From Discostella pseudostelligera (lineage: Eukaryota; Bacillariophyta; Thalassiosirophyceae; Thalassiosirales; Thalassiosiraceae): a stretch of DNA of 11,265 nt. Shown one piece after another: positions 1 to 7,091 of the stretch; the first letter of the stretch is position 1; each line of letters begins with the position of its first letter. The DNA lies in NCBI GenBank assembly GCA_036940085.1, contig JALLBK010001036.1:1-11265 (forward strand), given 5' to 3'. The position numbers and the translations under genes are program-made. Under the pieces are notes generated by a model. The model made no database searches. It was not told the DNA's origin and saw only the letters and a list, made by a program, of their open reading frames with translations.

Positions 1-1500
1 ATCCAATACATGGTCAGAAACATTTACAAGAAAGTCATTGAGACACAGTAAATTTCATCAGATCGAATGGGCAGTTGTGAGAGGCTTGCCTCATTCATCA
101 AAGAGCCGCCAAGCAACTTCTTCCGCAGCAACAAGTCCACTCAGGCAATGGCCTTCACTACACTGGTAAATGAGATTCCTAAATATTCATCTATCATCTC
201 CAATCGCATAAAATGTGGACTCTGAACTATGTTGCAATGAGACTGTTACTTATTCTTGTTTTGCATGAGATGGAGATGGAAGATCGGGCGGTGGCGAATC
301 AGAGGAATTAACCTCAGGAGAATCCGCAGAGAAATTCTCCGCTCAAGAAGCTCTATGCATCATTCAAGAAACAATGCAACAAGCTTCTTAAGGTGTACAA
401 TGAGAAGAAAGAGTGAGGAAAATAAGTGGCTCCATTTTCCATCACTCAAGATGCAGTTGACTGGTGCAAAGTGTCAGCAGAACTTCAACTTTAAGCTGAG
501 CGAGTGCAACAAGGAAGCCTGCCCATGCTGCCTTCATTGCAATACTACAATAGCTGTCCAGAATCAATGTGATGTTGCTGCTTCGAACAAGGTAGCCCGC
601 AATGCATTGTTGAAGAGTGGAAAGACAATTATAGCAGACAAAGCCTACCATGGATGTTATTGCTATCAATTCAACTGCTACGGCAAACCAAATGGTGTGG
701 GGTGTCATGCATGTGTGGAGAAAGCGAATAAAGGAGTTCCTTTCGCGGGGGGCACTTTGCCAGGAATGTGTCCATGGAATTGTGAGTTATGCAACTGCAA
801 TTGCGCTGTCGCATTTCAATATCACCATCAGATTACTATCATCAACAGTCGCCAGAAGGCATTGATGAAGGAGCAGGAAAATGGGAAAGAGATCTTGGCG
901 CCTACTGCAGCAGTCTCCACAGTTTCCCAGAAAGCTGAATTGGGTCGATCCTCTATTGTCCAATGCGTTGGCGACTTGATTGACTACCACACCTTCAATG
1001 AATTGGAAGAGGTCCAGCTTGATGGAGCATTTGATTGCAAGGTGGTAGAGCAGAACGCCCTGTCCAAGACGGCAAATGATATCACTGCAATGCAAGGAAG
1101 CATTCAATATGCAAGCCTTGGATTGCAGAAGATGTTTCCAGCTCCGGCCGAGATTAGGAAGATGATGCCTACCAAGCCTCCAAACTCAATTTCTCAGGCA
1201 AAGCGTATGATATCCACCCAGCTATCAAGTGCAGGTAGTACCAAATCCACGTCTACTGTTACTAACAATGTTCCTCCTTGCTCCAACTTCCTCAGCAACA
1301 AAAGTACCAGCAGTTGCGCATATCAAAACGGCTTGTACCAGAAGCCAAAGCAAGTGCTGCCGAACCATCTAATACTCCCAAGCTTTTGATGGTGGCCTGC
1401 ACCCAGAAACAAGCTCTCGAGAAATGGAGAGGAGAGTTTGTAAGCCTGGCATCCAAGAAACTTGCATTCAGTGTCGCTGATGGTATTGCCAAGAAATGCC
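1..1500 (+). pseudogene. Broken gene for a cysteine-rich, possibly zinc-binding protein
   Basis: I do not recognise this gene with certainty. Coding-like protein sequence lies on the plus strand but jumps between frames. Frame 1 covers 1-225 with a TAA at 49-51. A Gly/Glu/Ser-rich stretch follows in frame 2 (about 269-391), and a Lys-rich stretch LKKLYASFKKQCNKLL in frame 0 (342-416). Frame 1 resumes from about 430 to 1265. A Ser/Thr/Ala/Pro-rich linker then slips through the other frames, and frame 0 runs to about 1500 (EKWRGEFVSLASKKLAF). The longest open stretch is 256-1389. Between about 520 and 820 it holds dense cysteines: CPCCLHC, CYCYQFNC, GVGCHAC and CPWNCELCNCNC. The last cluster resembles the C-P-x2-C-x2-C-N-C spacing of CDCA7-type 4CXXC-R1 zinc fingers, which is only an inference. 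The upstream end is outside the window. Downstream it is joined to a copia element out of frame. It could be a decayed host gene or part of another mobile element. Confidence 0.5.
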
Positions 1501-2664
1501 AAGAAGCCGAAACTTTGGCAACTATGACACCCCGTGCAGACCCCTGGGATAGATGCTTCTTTGATGCCTAGCAAGCGCAAGGTCGCTGCTTTGCATTCTA
1601 CAAAGGACAATGACAATGACAATGACAATGAGTCTCTCTTTAGCAACAACACTGATGCTGATCAAGCAAAGAAAGGCAGCAACCGGGACAATTCTGCATT
1701 GAAGCGTAGAAAATCAGATAAGGACCTGGGGAGGGCCCGGACAATTAAGACGATATGGATGATAAGACTGATGACTCGGAAGATTACTAATGTAACTTCT
1801 AATGACTATAATGTACAGGGTGAAACAACTTTAGAGCTAGACTCTCATGCCGACACCTGTGTACTAGGACGAGACGCACTCATTGTTACCAATTATGACA
1901 GACCCGTCGAGGTTGAAGGCCATGATCATGCACTTGAGACAAAGCGATATGACACCATGAGTGGTGCATTGGCTTACGATCATCCGCAAACCGGAGAGGT
2001 TATGTTGCTGGTGCTGCACCAAGCAATCCACATACCCCACCTTGACCATCACCTGCTTTGCCTGATGCTATGCTGTGTGAATGACGTGACTGTTGGTGAG
2101 ACCCCAAAATTCATGGTAGCCAATCCCACTGACAAAACGCATGCTTTGATAATACCTGACAATGACGACCTGACACTTCCCATTGGCCTTATGAGGTGTG
2201 ACCTCGCTGCTTAACGTGCAGAAAACAACACTAGCTGAGTGGAACTCAGATGACATTTCATGATATTTTTTGACATCGGAAACCCAGATGTGGGACCCAA
2301 CAACAATATTAAATGAAGAACAGGAGGCTGCCATGGTAGACCATTATGGCTACATTGTTCATTCCAGTGATGCACCCGCAAGGGGACAGCTGGCAATCAA
2401 TGAGCTCACCTCCTTGACAACTGACATGGCTGGTGTTGCTGACGGCGACAACTTCCATGTCTTACTCCAATCTTGGGTACAAGTATCCAGTTTTGGGACA
2501 TAGGATACAGGAAATTTCAAGACAAAACAGACAAAACCGATCGACCATCAGACACTCACATCTTGGTGGATGATCTCACCAGAGAAAGCACTACAGACGA
2601 TCAATGTGATTGTGCAGCATGGTGTACGGACATGCTTGAACCCCACACTTGCCATGCAATATCC
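1501..2664 (+). pseudogene. Element 1 Gag C-terminus, protease and pre-integrase region
   Basis: The C-terminal end of Gag (acidic DNDNDNDN tract, then basic KKGSNRDNSALKRRK) runs straight into an aspartic protease. Its active-site motif is DSHADT at 1840-1857, within LELDSHADTCVLGRDAL. This motif replaces the usual DSGA/DTGA in this diatom-type copia group. The protein follows element 2 closely up to 2177, where 11 nt present in element 2 are missing. That shifts the frame and gives an early stop at 2212-2214. The homologous reading continues in frame 2 (SETQMWDPTTIL, ISPEKALQTINVIV) as the pre-integrase segment, broken by TGA at 2192 and 2261 and TAG at 2501. Element 1 also lacks an 18-nt in-frame piece near 1725 that element 2 has. 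The protease would cleave Gag-Pol in the virus-like particle, but this copy is inactive. Confidence 0.85.
1606..1629 (+). repeat. Hexanucleotide microsatellite (GACAAT)x4
   Basis: Four exact copies of GACAAT encode Asp-Asn repeats in the acidic tail of Gag. Element 2 has a related but not expanded Asp-rich tract at the same place (about 8560-8580), so the repeat grew in an already acidic coding segment. Confidence 0.85.
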
Positions 2665-3291
2665 CACCAATGATAGATAACTTCGATATTGATGCCCACC
2701 ACATACAGTATTCAGTGACACAATGTTTGCAGGAAGAATGTCAAGGCATGGTTATAAGTGTGTGTAGATATTTTCTGCGACCAACAGATGGACATGGGCA
2801 TATCCAATGAAAAGAAAAGGGGAAGCTCACGAGGCCTTATCATTACTCTTTCACCGTGACGGAGTGCCACCGACAATGGTATTAGATGGCTCCAAGGAGC
2901 AGATGCAGGCAGACTTTCAATGAAAGTTACGGGAGGCTGATTGCCACCTGAGACAGACAGAGCCATATTCACCATGGATGCAAGGCGCAGAGGGTGCCAT
3001 CCACAAGTTGAAGAGAGGCGTATCTCAGAAGATGATCAACACCGGTGCGCCGAAGGCATTATGGGACCATTGCCTGAGCTTGAAGCTCGTATCCGATCTC
3101 ACACCGCGAACGGTATATATGAAGCTGGGGGACAAGTTCCGGAGACAATAATGACGGGAGGTACTGCTGATATCAGTCACATTGGCAAATATGGCTGGTT
3201 TGACTGGGTATTGTTCAGAGACCTCGCCATAAAAGACAGGACCCTCGACTGCACTTTTGCTAGATACTTAATTGGCCCAGCGGTCAATTAA
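2615..3291 (+). pseudogene. Element 1 integrase (broken)
   Basis: The integrase catalytic core is recognisable in frame 2: HGVRTCLNPTL, then the likely first Asp in VFSDTMFAG (2717-2719), the second in VLDGSKEQ (2885-2887) and Glu in QGAEGAIHKLKRG (2990-2992). The spacing of 56 and 35 codons matches element 2 exactly and fits a DDE core. Stops are TAA 2678, TGA 2690, TAG 2765 and TGA 2921. Element 2 has CAA, CGA and CAA at the first three and the same TGA at the fourth. After WDHC (3071-3073) the frame moves to frame 1 (ELEARIRSHTANGIYE, then GTADISHIGKYGWFDWVLF). Element 2 has this frameshift at the identical site. The C-terminal part is further cut by the hairpin insert, whose TAA ends the open stretch at 3289-3291. 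Confidence 0.85.
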
Positions 3292-3302
3292 GTATCTAGC
3301 AT
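3239..3302. repeat. 64-bp insert with perfect 17-bp hairpin
   Basis: Element 2 has only 21 nt where element 1 has 81 (3223-3303). Most of the excess is a 64-bp segment flanked by the 5-bp direct repeat AGACA (3234-3238 and 3303-3307). Leaving it out aligns the flanking protein (DLAI...DKMILG) with element 2 (NLPAIPDDKMILG). Its 3' part is a perfect inverted repeat, with arms at 3258-3274 and 3285-3301 and a 10-nt loop. The left arm core is GCTAGATACTTAATTG. It introduces a TAA stop into the integrase/linker frame. Perfect arms in a heavily mutated copy suggest a late event. It could be a tiny fold-back element or repair filler DNA. Confidence 0.55.
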
Positions 3303-4115
3303 AGACAAAATGATTTTGGGATGCTACCTTGGACCTGCAACCGACATCGGAAATGCAATGACAGCTAAGATACTCAAGGCCAATGGCCAATTTGTCTGTT
3401 GGAGTACACTACGACACCTGACGCAGGAGGAGCTTGATAGCCCGGTACACCAGGAGGCCCGGCGCAAGTTCAACAAATCCATAGACACAAGCCTTGGACC
3501 AGATTCTACTGATAAAGACTTTGATGCCAAATATTTGATGCCTGAACTTCCACACATGGAAGATCAGGGGGAGACAGATGACTCAGACGGTCAGCCACCA
3601 GACAAAGTGATGCCGGAGGCAGTGGACAACTACATCAATGCCAAGACCTGCATTCCGAAGGGTGGATCCTTGGCAAAAGGACGAGTGACAGGATGAAAAA
3701 GGGATGCATATGGCAACTCAATGGGGCAAGCAAATGCCAACCTGATATTGGATACTTGCATTTACAACATTGAGTTTGACGGTGGAGATGTGACCAAACT
3801 TACTGCTACATGATTGCACAAGCAATGTATGCACAGTGTGACCCCAATGGAAACCAGTACATGCTACTTGATCAGCTAGTTGATCATCAGAAGAAGGATA
3901 ATGCGATATCCCTTACCAAGCAGACTGTACAGTGTGACAATGGACGCACGTATTGATGCAAGACAACCGCTGGGTGGCAGATCTGTTGCCAGTGAATAGA
4001 CAGTTTGACCACTTGGGAGAACTTATCAGACTTGAAGGAATCACACCCAATGGAAACGGCTGAATATGCAGTGATGCATAAGATCAATCATGAGCCAGCA
4101 TTCAACTGGTGGGTG
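3303..4115 (+). pseudogene. Element 1 integrase-RT linker with chromodomain-like motif
   Basis: This continues Pol from MILGCYLGPATDIGNAM through a variable acidic stretch (about 3433-3620, rich in D, E, P and Q) to a conserved block near the reverse transcriptase. Frame 1 is used to about 3807, with a TGA at 3694 in VTG*KRD, then frame 0 from about 3813 (AQAMYAQCDPNGNQYMLLD). Stops follow at 3954 and 3993. From 3969 the protein reads GWQICCQ, stop, IDSLTTWENLSDLKESHP, AEYAV and NWWVKH. The pattern of a first Trp, a second Trp in TWENL, then an acidic/Leu helix resembles a chromodomain. The stop at 3993 lies where a Trp would be expected. No DNA- or histone-binding function can be shown. Element 2 lost 3433-4115 by deletion, so there is no sister copy to compare over this stretch. 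Confidence 0.7.
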
Positions 4116-4384
4116 AAGCACTTCTTGAAAAAGAGAGATCGCATCATCTCATTGGTGAAGAGATAAAATACTCAGTACCTCAAGCGGACACACAAATTTG
4201 GGATTGAGGTTCCAAAGACGGTAGCTGCGGCGCTGGCACTAGACAAGAAGAATGGTAATACGCTTTGGGCGGACACCATTGCAAAGGAGTTGAAGAACAT
4301 ATGTGTGGCATTCAAGATCCTAGCAGACGGACAACTGGCACCTGTTGGGCATCAGAAGATACCTTGTCAGATGGTATTCGACGT

Positions 4385-4432
4385 GAAAATGGAAGACTTC
4401 AGATGTAAGAAAATGGAAGACTTCAGATGTAA
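4385..4432 (+). repeat. 24-bp perfect tandem duplication
   Basis: Two identical 24-bp units lie at 4385-4408 and 4409-4432. They duplicate eight codons (KMEDFRCK) in frame within the N-terminal part of the reverse transcriptase. Element 2 has no duplication and has instead lost 5 nt at the same spot (about 10640), so both copies suffered slippage-type events here. Confidence 0.95.
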
Positions 4433-4815
4433 GGCAAGGTTGGTCACTGGTAGCCACAAGACGGAAGCTCTGGCAATGATCACCTATGCCAGCATAGTAT
4501 CATGCAAGATGGTACGTATTGCACTCACCCTTGCTGCCCTCAATGACCTTGAGGTCAAGGCTGGCATCATACTTAATGCCTACATCATGGCACAGAGTTT
4601 GGTGAAGACACTGGGAAGACGGCTGTGATTGTAAGAGCTCTTTATGGACTCAATAGCACTGGTGCTGCATTTTGTGCACACCTCGCATCCTGCAAGAGGG
4701 AACTTGGATACACTTCATGCAAGGCAGACCTGGACCTACGGTTAAAACCAGAGACGAGACCAGATGATGGTGTACAATATTATTCCTATATCTTATGCTA
4801 TGTTGATAACATATT

Positions 4816-4823
4816 ATGCATAC
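4816..4823. repeat. Left 8-bp target site duplication of the MITE
   Basis: ATGCATAC lies immediately before the inserted element and is repeated exactly at 5101-5108. It fits the hAT-type target pattern nTnnnnAn (T at position 2, A at position 7). Element 2 has a single related site here (ATGTATAC, about 11066-11073). Confidence 0.9.
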
Positions 4824-5100
4824 CTTAGCTGCAAATGTTGGCCGTGTCATGTCAGCTGGGAGGGGCAAATTTACCCCTGAAATGTCAAATGTCATGACAT
4901 GTCCGCGACATGTCGACACATTTAGCGAAAATATCATCGCTAACCGTATATCTACCTACACACATACTGATTCCTACGTACAGGGTAGGTACAGTTAGTT
5001 GATTTTGTGTCGCTGTGACAGCCCCATGTTGGTGAAATCCAGCAACAGTGTCGCATGTCGTTGACATGTCGGCAACATGTCAGCGACATTTGCAGCTAAG
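4824..5100. mobile_element. 277-bp hAT-like MITE inserted in the reverse transcriptase
   Basis: The segment is absent from element 2 and has perfect 15-bp terminal inverted repeats, CTTAGCTGCAAATGT at 4824-4838 and its complement at 5086-5100. An exact 8-bp direct repeat flanks it. Inside are subterminal copies of the palindrome GACATGTC at 4896, 4907 and 5063, plus near-copies at about 5052 and 5073. There are also a hairpin TTAGCGA/TCGCTAA (4922-4943) and a near-palindrome AGGGG-AAATTT-CCCCT at 4861-4878. No coding capacity is seen, so it would need a transposase from elsewhere. Eight-bp duplications, short inverted repeats and subterminal repeats fit a non-autonomous hAT element. Other families with 8-bp duplications cannot be excluded. 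Insert plus one target copy total 285 bp, so the host frame is kept on both sides, but an internal TAG (4826-4828) stops it. Confidence 0.88.
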
Positions 5101-5108
5101 ATGCATAC
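5101..5108. repeat. Right 8-bp target site duplication of the MITE
   Basis: ATGCATAC is an exact copy of 4816-4823. The reverse transcriptase reading resumes right after it (HHNAMKVLDRIN, compared with HHDAMKVMNRIN in element 2). This marks the insertion boundary to the base. Confidence 0.9.
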
Positions 5109-5480
5109 ACCACAATGCTATGAAGGTGTTGGATAGGATCAACAAATACCTACCACTCAAGCCGGAATCAGTGGGTGACCCAGATATGTTTCTTGTGGCC
5201 AAACTTTGACAGACTCAGCTACCAAATGGCATGTGGGCATGGGCTCTCAGCCCATCTAAATACGTTAATCAGGCAGTGAAGAACTGTGAGACACACTTGA
5301 AAGACAACTACAACGGAAAGTATTCCCTACCACAGAAGGTGGAGAACCCCTTCCGGATGAACTATGAACCAGAACTAGACAACCCAATGCCTTTAGACTC
5401 TTACACTGCATCGTATTTCCAAACCTTAATTGGGGTGATGTGATGGATGGTGGAGATTGGATGAATTGACATTGCAACAG

Positions 5481-6182
5481 GTATCAATTTTATCCTTGCA
5501 CCTTGCTTACCCACGCGAGGGGCACCTGGACGCTGCATTACACATAATGGGTTACCTTAAGGCCAAGCACAATTCGAGACTGGTGTTTGATCCTTGTTAC
5601 CCGGATGTAGACGAGACCAAATTCATGGACTGTGACTGGAAAGAATTCAATGGAGACTTGATGGAAGCACTTCCACAAGAAGGGCCTGAGCCACTGGGTA
5701 AAATGGTTGACCTTCGGCTCATGGTAGAGAGTGATCATGCTGGTGATAAATTGACAAGATGATTGCGGACTGGATTTTTCATCTTTGTTGACAATGCTAT
5801 TGTTGACTGGGTATCCAAGAAACAACCCACAATTGAATCCCCCATATTCAGCACAGAGTTTGTGGCAATGAAACACGGTATGGAGAAGTTGAGGGGACTT
5901 TGATATAAATTACGAATGATGGGGGTACCTATCAGCGGACCTTCCTATATCTTCGGGGACAATATGTCTGTGATACATAACACATAATGACCTGAATCAG
6001 TATTGAAAAAGAAGAGTAATTCTATTTGCTACCATGCCATTCCGGAATCTGTGGCTATGGGTGAATGTAAGACTGGACACATTAAGACGGAAGACAACCT
6101 TGCAGATCTTTTAACTAATGTCCTGTATGGAAGTCAATGATGACAATTGGTAAAAGTCATTTTACTTGACATATTCAATTAG
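5481..6182 (+). pseudogene. Element 1 RNase H and Pol C-terminus
   Basis: After a small frameshift at about 5478-5481, frame 0 carries YPREGHLDAALHIMGYLKAK, KDCDWKEF-like DCDWKEFNGDL, and then copia RNase H. The likely catalytic acids are Asp in ESDHAGDKLTR (5733-5735), Glu in STEFVAMKHG (5856-5858) and Asp in FGDNMSVIHNT (5958-5960). Stops are TGA 5760, TGA 5901, TAA-TGA 5985-5990 and TGA-TGA 6138-6143. Just upstream, the frame-2 part has TGA at 5441 and 5462. Most fall where this family usually has Arg or Gln-Arg, which fits CGA-to-TGA and CAA-to-TAA decay. The natural Pol end is probably TAG at 6180-6182 (LLDIFN), about 40 nt before the purine tract. RNase H would remove the RNA template during reverse transcription, but this copy is inactive. 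Confidence 0.85.
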
Positions 6183-6220
6183 CCAACAAGACCATCCCGT
6201 CGGAAGGCAGAATGATCTTT

Positions 6221-6227
6221 AGGGGAC
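6221..6227 (+). promoter_or_regulatory. Polypurine tract for plus-strand priming (element 1)
   Basis: AGGGGAC lies directly against the TG that opens the 3' LTR at 6228. An RNase H-resistant purine run at this place primes plus-strand DNA synthesis in LTR retrotransposons. It is short and the identification rests mainly on position. Its matching LTR start in element 2 (6722) has no purine tract before it, as expected for a 5' LTR. Confidence 0.65.
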
Positions 6228-6539
6228 TGAGGAAATATGCCCATGTGACAGACAGACTGACTTGTGGTGTGCGTCATCAGAAAGGGGCCCGCTGGCCAAG
6301 CTTTGGCGATGGATGCAACCTGAGCCGGGCATGTGCCCATGGTATCAACCCTTCCTGATGCGTCCAACTCTCAATTAGCTGATAATATTATTGTATCTAC
6401 CTTTGGTGGATCATACTGATGACCTAAACTAAGACTCTGAATAGGGGTGGGCTCTTGACTGAGTGACCCCCGGCCACAGCCATTGCTGACTACCACTTAA
6501 TGCTGTAGGACTAATGCCCTTGGTGGCCGAATATCTTCA
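6228..6539 (+). repeat. 3' LTR of element 1
   Basis: It begins TGAGGAAATATG and ends ATATCTTCA, giving the TG...CA ends of an LTR with short imperfect terminal inverted repeats. It aligns along its whole length with 6722-7055, including the shared blocks CTTGTGGTGTG, TTTGGTGGATCATACTGA and CTCTTGACTGAGTGACCCC. It lacks about 32 nt that the other copy has after its first 25 bases, and has a few extra bases near 6292. An AT-rich stretch at 6381-6394 could hold a TATA-like promoter element. Confidence 0.85.
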
Positions 6540-6721
6540 GTACACTGGATTGTGCAGGGCAAAGCATCCACGTTGGATGGCAATGACAATCGGTGCATAT
6601 ACAGGGGGGTGCAGCATTGACCTAAGATGTGGTTGACAAGATGTGGTCAATGACTATGGTATTATGATGGACTGGATGGTGATTGGCAATGGCATTGATA
6701 TGATGATAACTGGCGCATATG
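6540..6721. other. 182-bp spacer between the two elements
   Basis: This piece matches neither LTR and has no coding potential. It is presumably older host or repeat DNA between two insertions. It contains loose internal repeats (AAGATGTGGT twice near 6623 and 6639, and GGTGCATAT at 6593 versus GGCGCATAT at 6712). The bases next to the LTRs are GTACA (6540-6544, after element 1) and ATATG (6717-6721, before element 2). Their partner target duplications would lie outside the window or are lost. Confidence 0.6.
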
Positions 6722-7055
6722 TGAGGAAATATGCTCGTGTGACGGACAGACACAGGCTGGTATTACCGGGGTATTGCCCAGACTGACTTGTGGTGTGCAT
6801 CATCAGAAAGGGGCCCGTCAGCGACGGCTGCAACCTGAGATGGGCATGTGCCCATGGTGTCAACCTTCCTGATGCATGCAACTCCTCAATTAGATTATAA
6901 TAATATTGTATCTTCCTTTGGTGGATCATACTGACGACTTAAACTAAGACTCTGAATAGGGGCGGGCTCTTGACTGAGTGACCCCCCGGCCACGGCAATT
7001 ACTGACTACCACTTAATACTGTAGAGCTCACGCCCTTGGTGGCCAAATATCTTCA
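6722..7055 (+). repeat. 5' LTR of element 2
   Basis: It opens TGAGGAAATATG and closes ATATCTTCA like the LTR at 6228-6539. It carries about 32 extra nt after the first 25 bases (ending near TTGCCCAGA). The A/T-rich sequence ATTATAATAATATT (6894-6907) is the best TATA-like candidate for the promoter that would drive the element, but a transcription start cannot be placed. The Gag start codon lies 36 bp beyond its end. Confidence 0.85.
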
Positions 7056-7075
7056 GTTTATCAGACCCAGATTCT
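7056..7075 (+). promoter_or_regulatory. Candidate primer binding site of element 2
   Basis: The minus-strand primer site should start within a few bases of the LTR end. The sequence here begins GTTTATCAGACCCAGATTC. TATCAGA recalls the core of the initiator-Met tRNA site used by many plant copia elements, but the leading TGG is absent. It may match an internal part of a tRNA instead, as in Drosophila copia, or may have mutated. The call is positional and weak. Confidence 0.3.
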
Positions 7076-7091
7076 AGATGCTGATGCTACA

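Larger units (their letters stand above)
4116..5480 (+). pseudogene. Element 1 reverse transcriptase, interrupted by a MITE
   Basis: The reverse transcriptase domain starts near KKRDRIISL (frame 0) and runs through THKFGIEVPKTV, WADTIAKELKN, ITYASIV and RIALTLAALNDLEVKAG. A 34-nt deletion at about 4592 shifts it to frame 2, where VRALYGL, GAAFCAHLASC and YYSYILCYVDN (active site 4799-4810) follow. The usual active site is YVDD and element 2 keeps it, so the last Asp-to-Asn change (GAC/AAC at 4808) alone should kill activity. Further damage includes TAA at 4164 (CAA in element 2), the 24-bp duplication at 4385, the MITE at 4824-5100 with its TAG at 4826, and TGA at 5207 (CGA in element 2). Past the MITE the same frame resumes with NAMKVLDRINKYLPLKPESV and LSPSKYVNQAVKNC. 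Confidence 0.88.
1501..6539 (+). mobile_element. Element 1: degenerate copia-type LTR retrotransposon, 5' truncated
   Basis: Copia-order domains are all present in one orientation: end of Gag, protease, integrase, linker, reverse transcriptase and RNase H, then a purine tract and a 3' LTR. The 5' LTR, primer site and most of Gag are missing. Similarity to element 2 starts near 1500 (element 2 near 8455) and is clear in DNA and protein from there. The main frame moves through frame 1 (1501-2177), 2 (2178-3073), 1 (3076 to about 3807), 0 (about 3813-4592), 2 (4593-5480) and 0 (5481-6182), so at least five frameshifts are present besides many stops. Two later insertions sit inside it, a 64-bp hairpin insert (3239-3302) and a 277-bp MITE (4824-5100). 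It cannot encode working proteins. Confidence 0.9.

Noticed and set aside
442..1107. Minus-strand open frames at 442-708 and 787-1107
   Set aside because: They lie opposite the cysteine-rich plus-strand reading and show no recognisable domains. Their hydrophobic look comes from the complement of the cysteine- and asparagine-rich codons.
2941..3070. Open frame starting at 2941 as an independent gene
   Set aside because: Its first 43 codons are an out-of-frame reading of the integrase. Only the part after 3076 is homologous Pol sequence, so the open stretch is a product of the frameshift.
4861..4878. Near-palindrome AGGGG-AAATTT-CCCCT as an operator
   Set aside because: It lies inside the MITE with no gene beside it. 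Internal palindromes are common in such elements.
2212..6143. Alternative genetic code in which TGA is read as an amino acid
   Set aside because: TAA and TAG stops occur in the same frames, true frameshifts are present, and the sister element has CGA at several of the same codons. Decay explains the pattern better.
6654..6929. Minus-strand open frame across the spacer and 5' LTR (6654-6929)
   Set aside because: It overlaps a non-coding LTR, a similar frame is broken in the other LTR, and the protein is low in information. It is a chance frame.
6228..7055. The two LTRs as the ends of one very short element
   Set aside because: A Pol C-terminus and purine tract precede the first LTR and a Gag start follows the second, so they belong to two different elements. 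The 182 bp between them has no coding or priming features.
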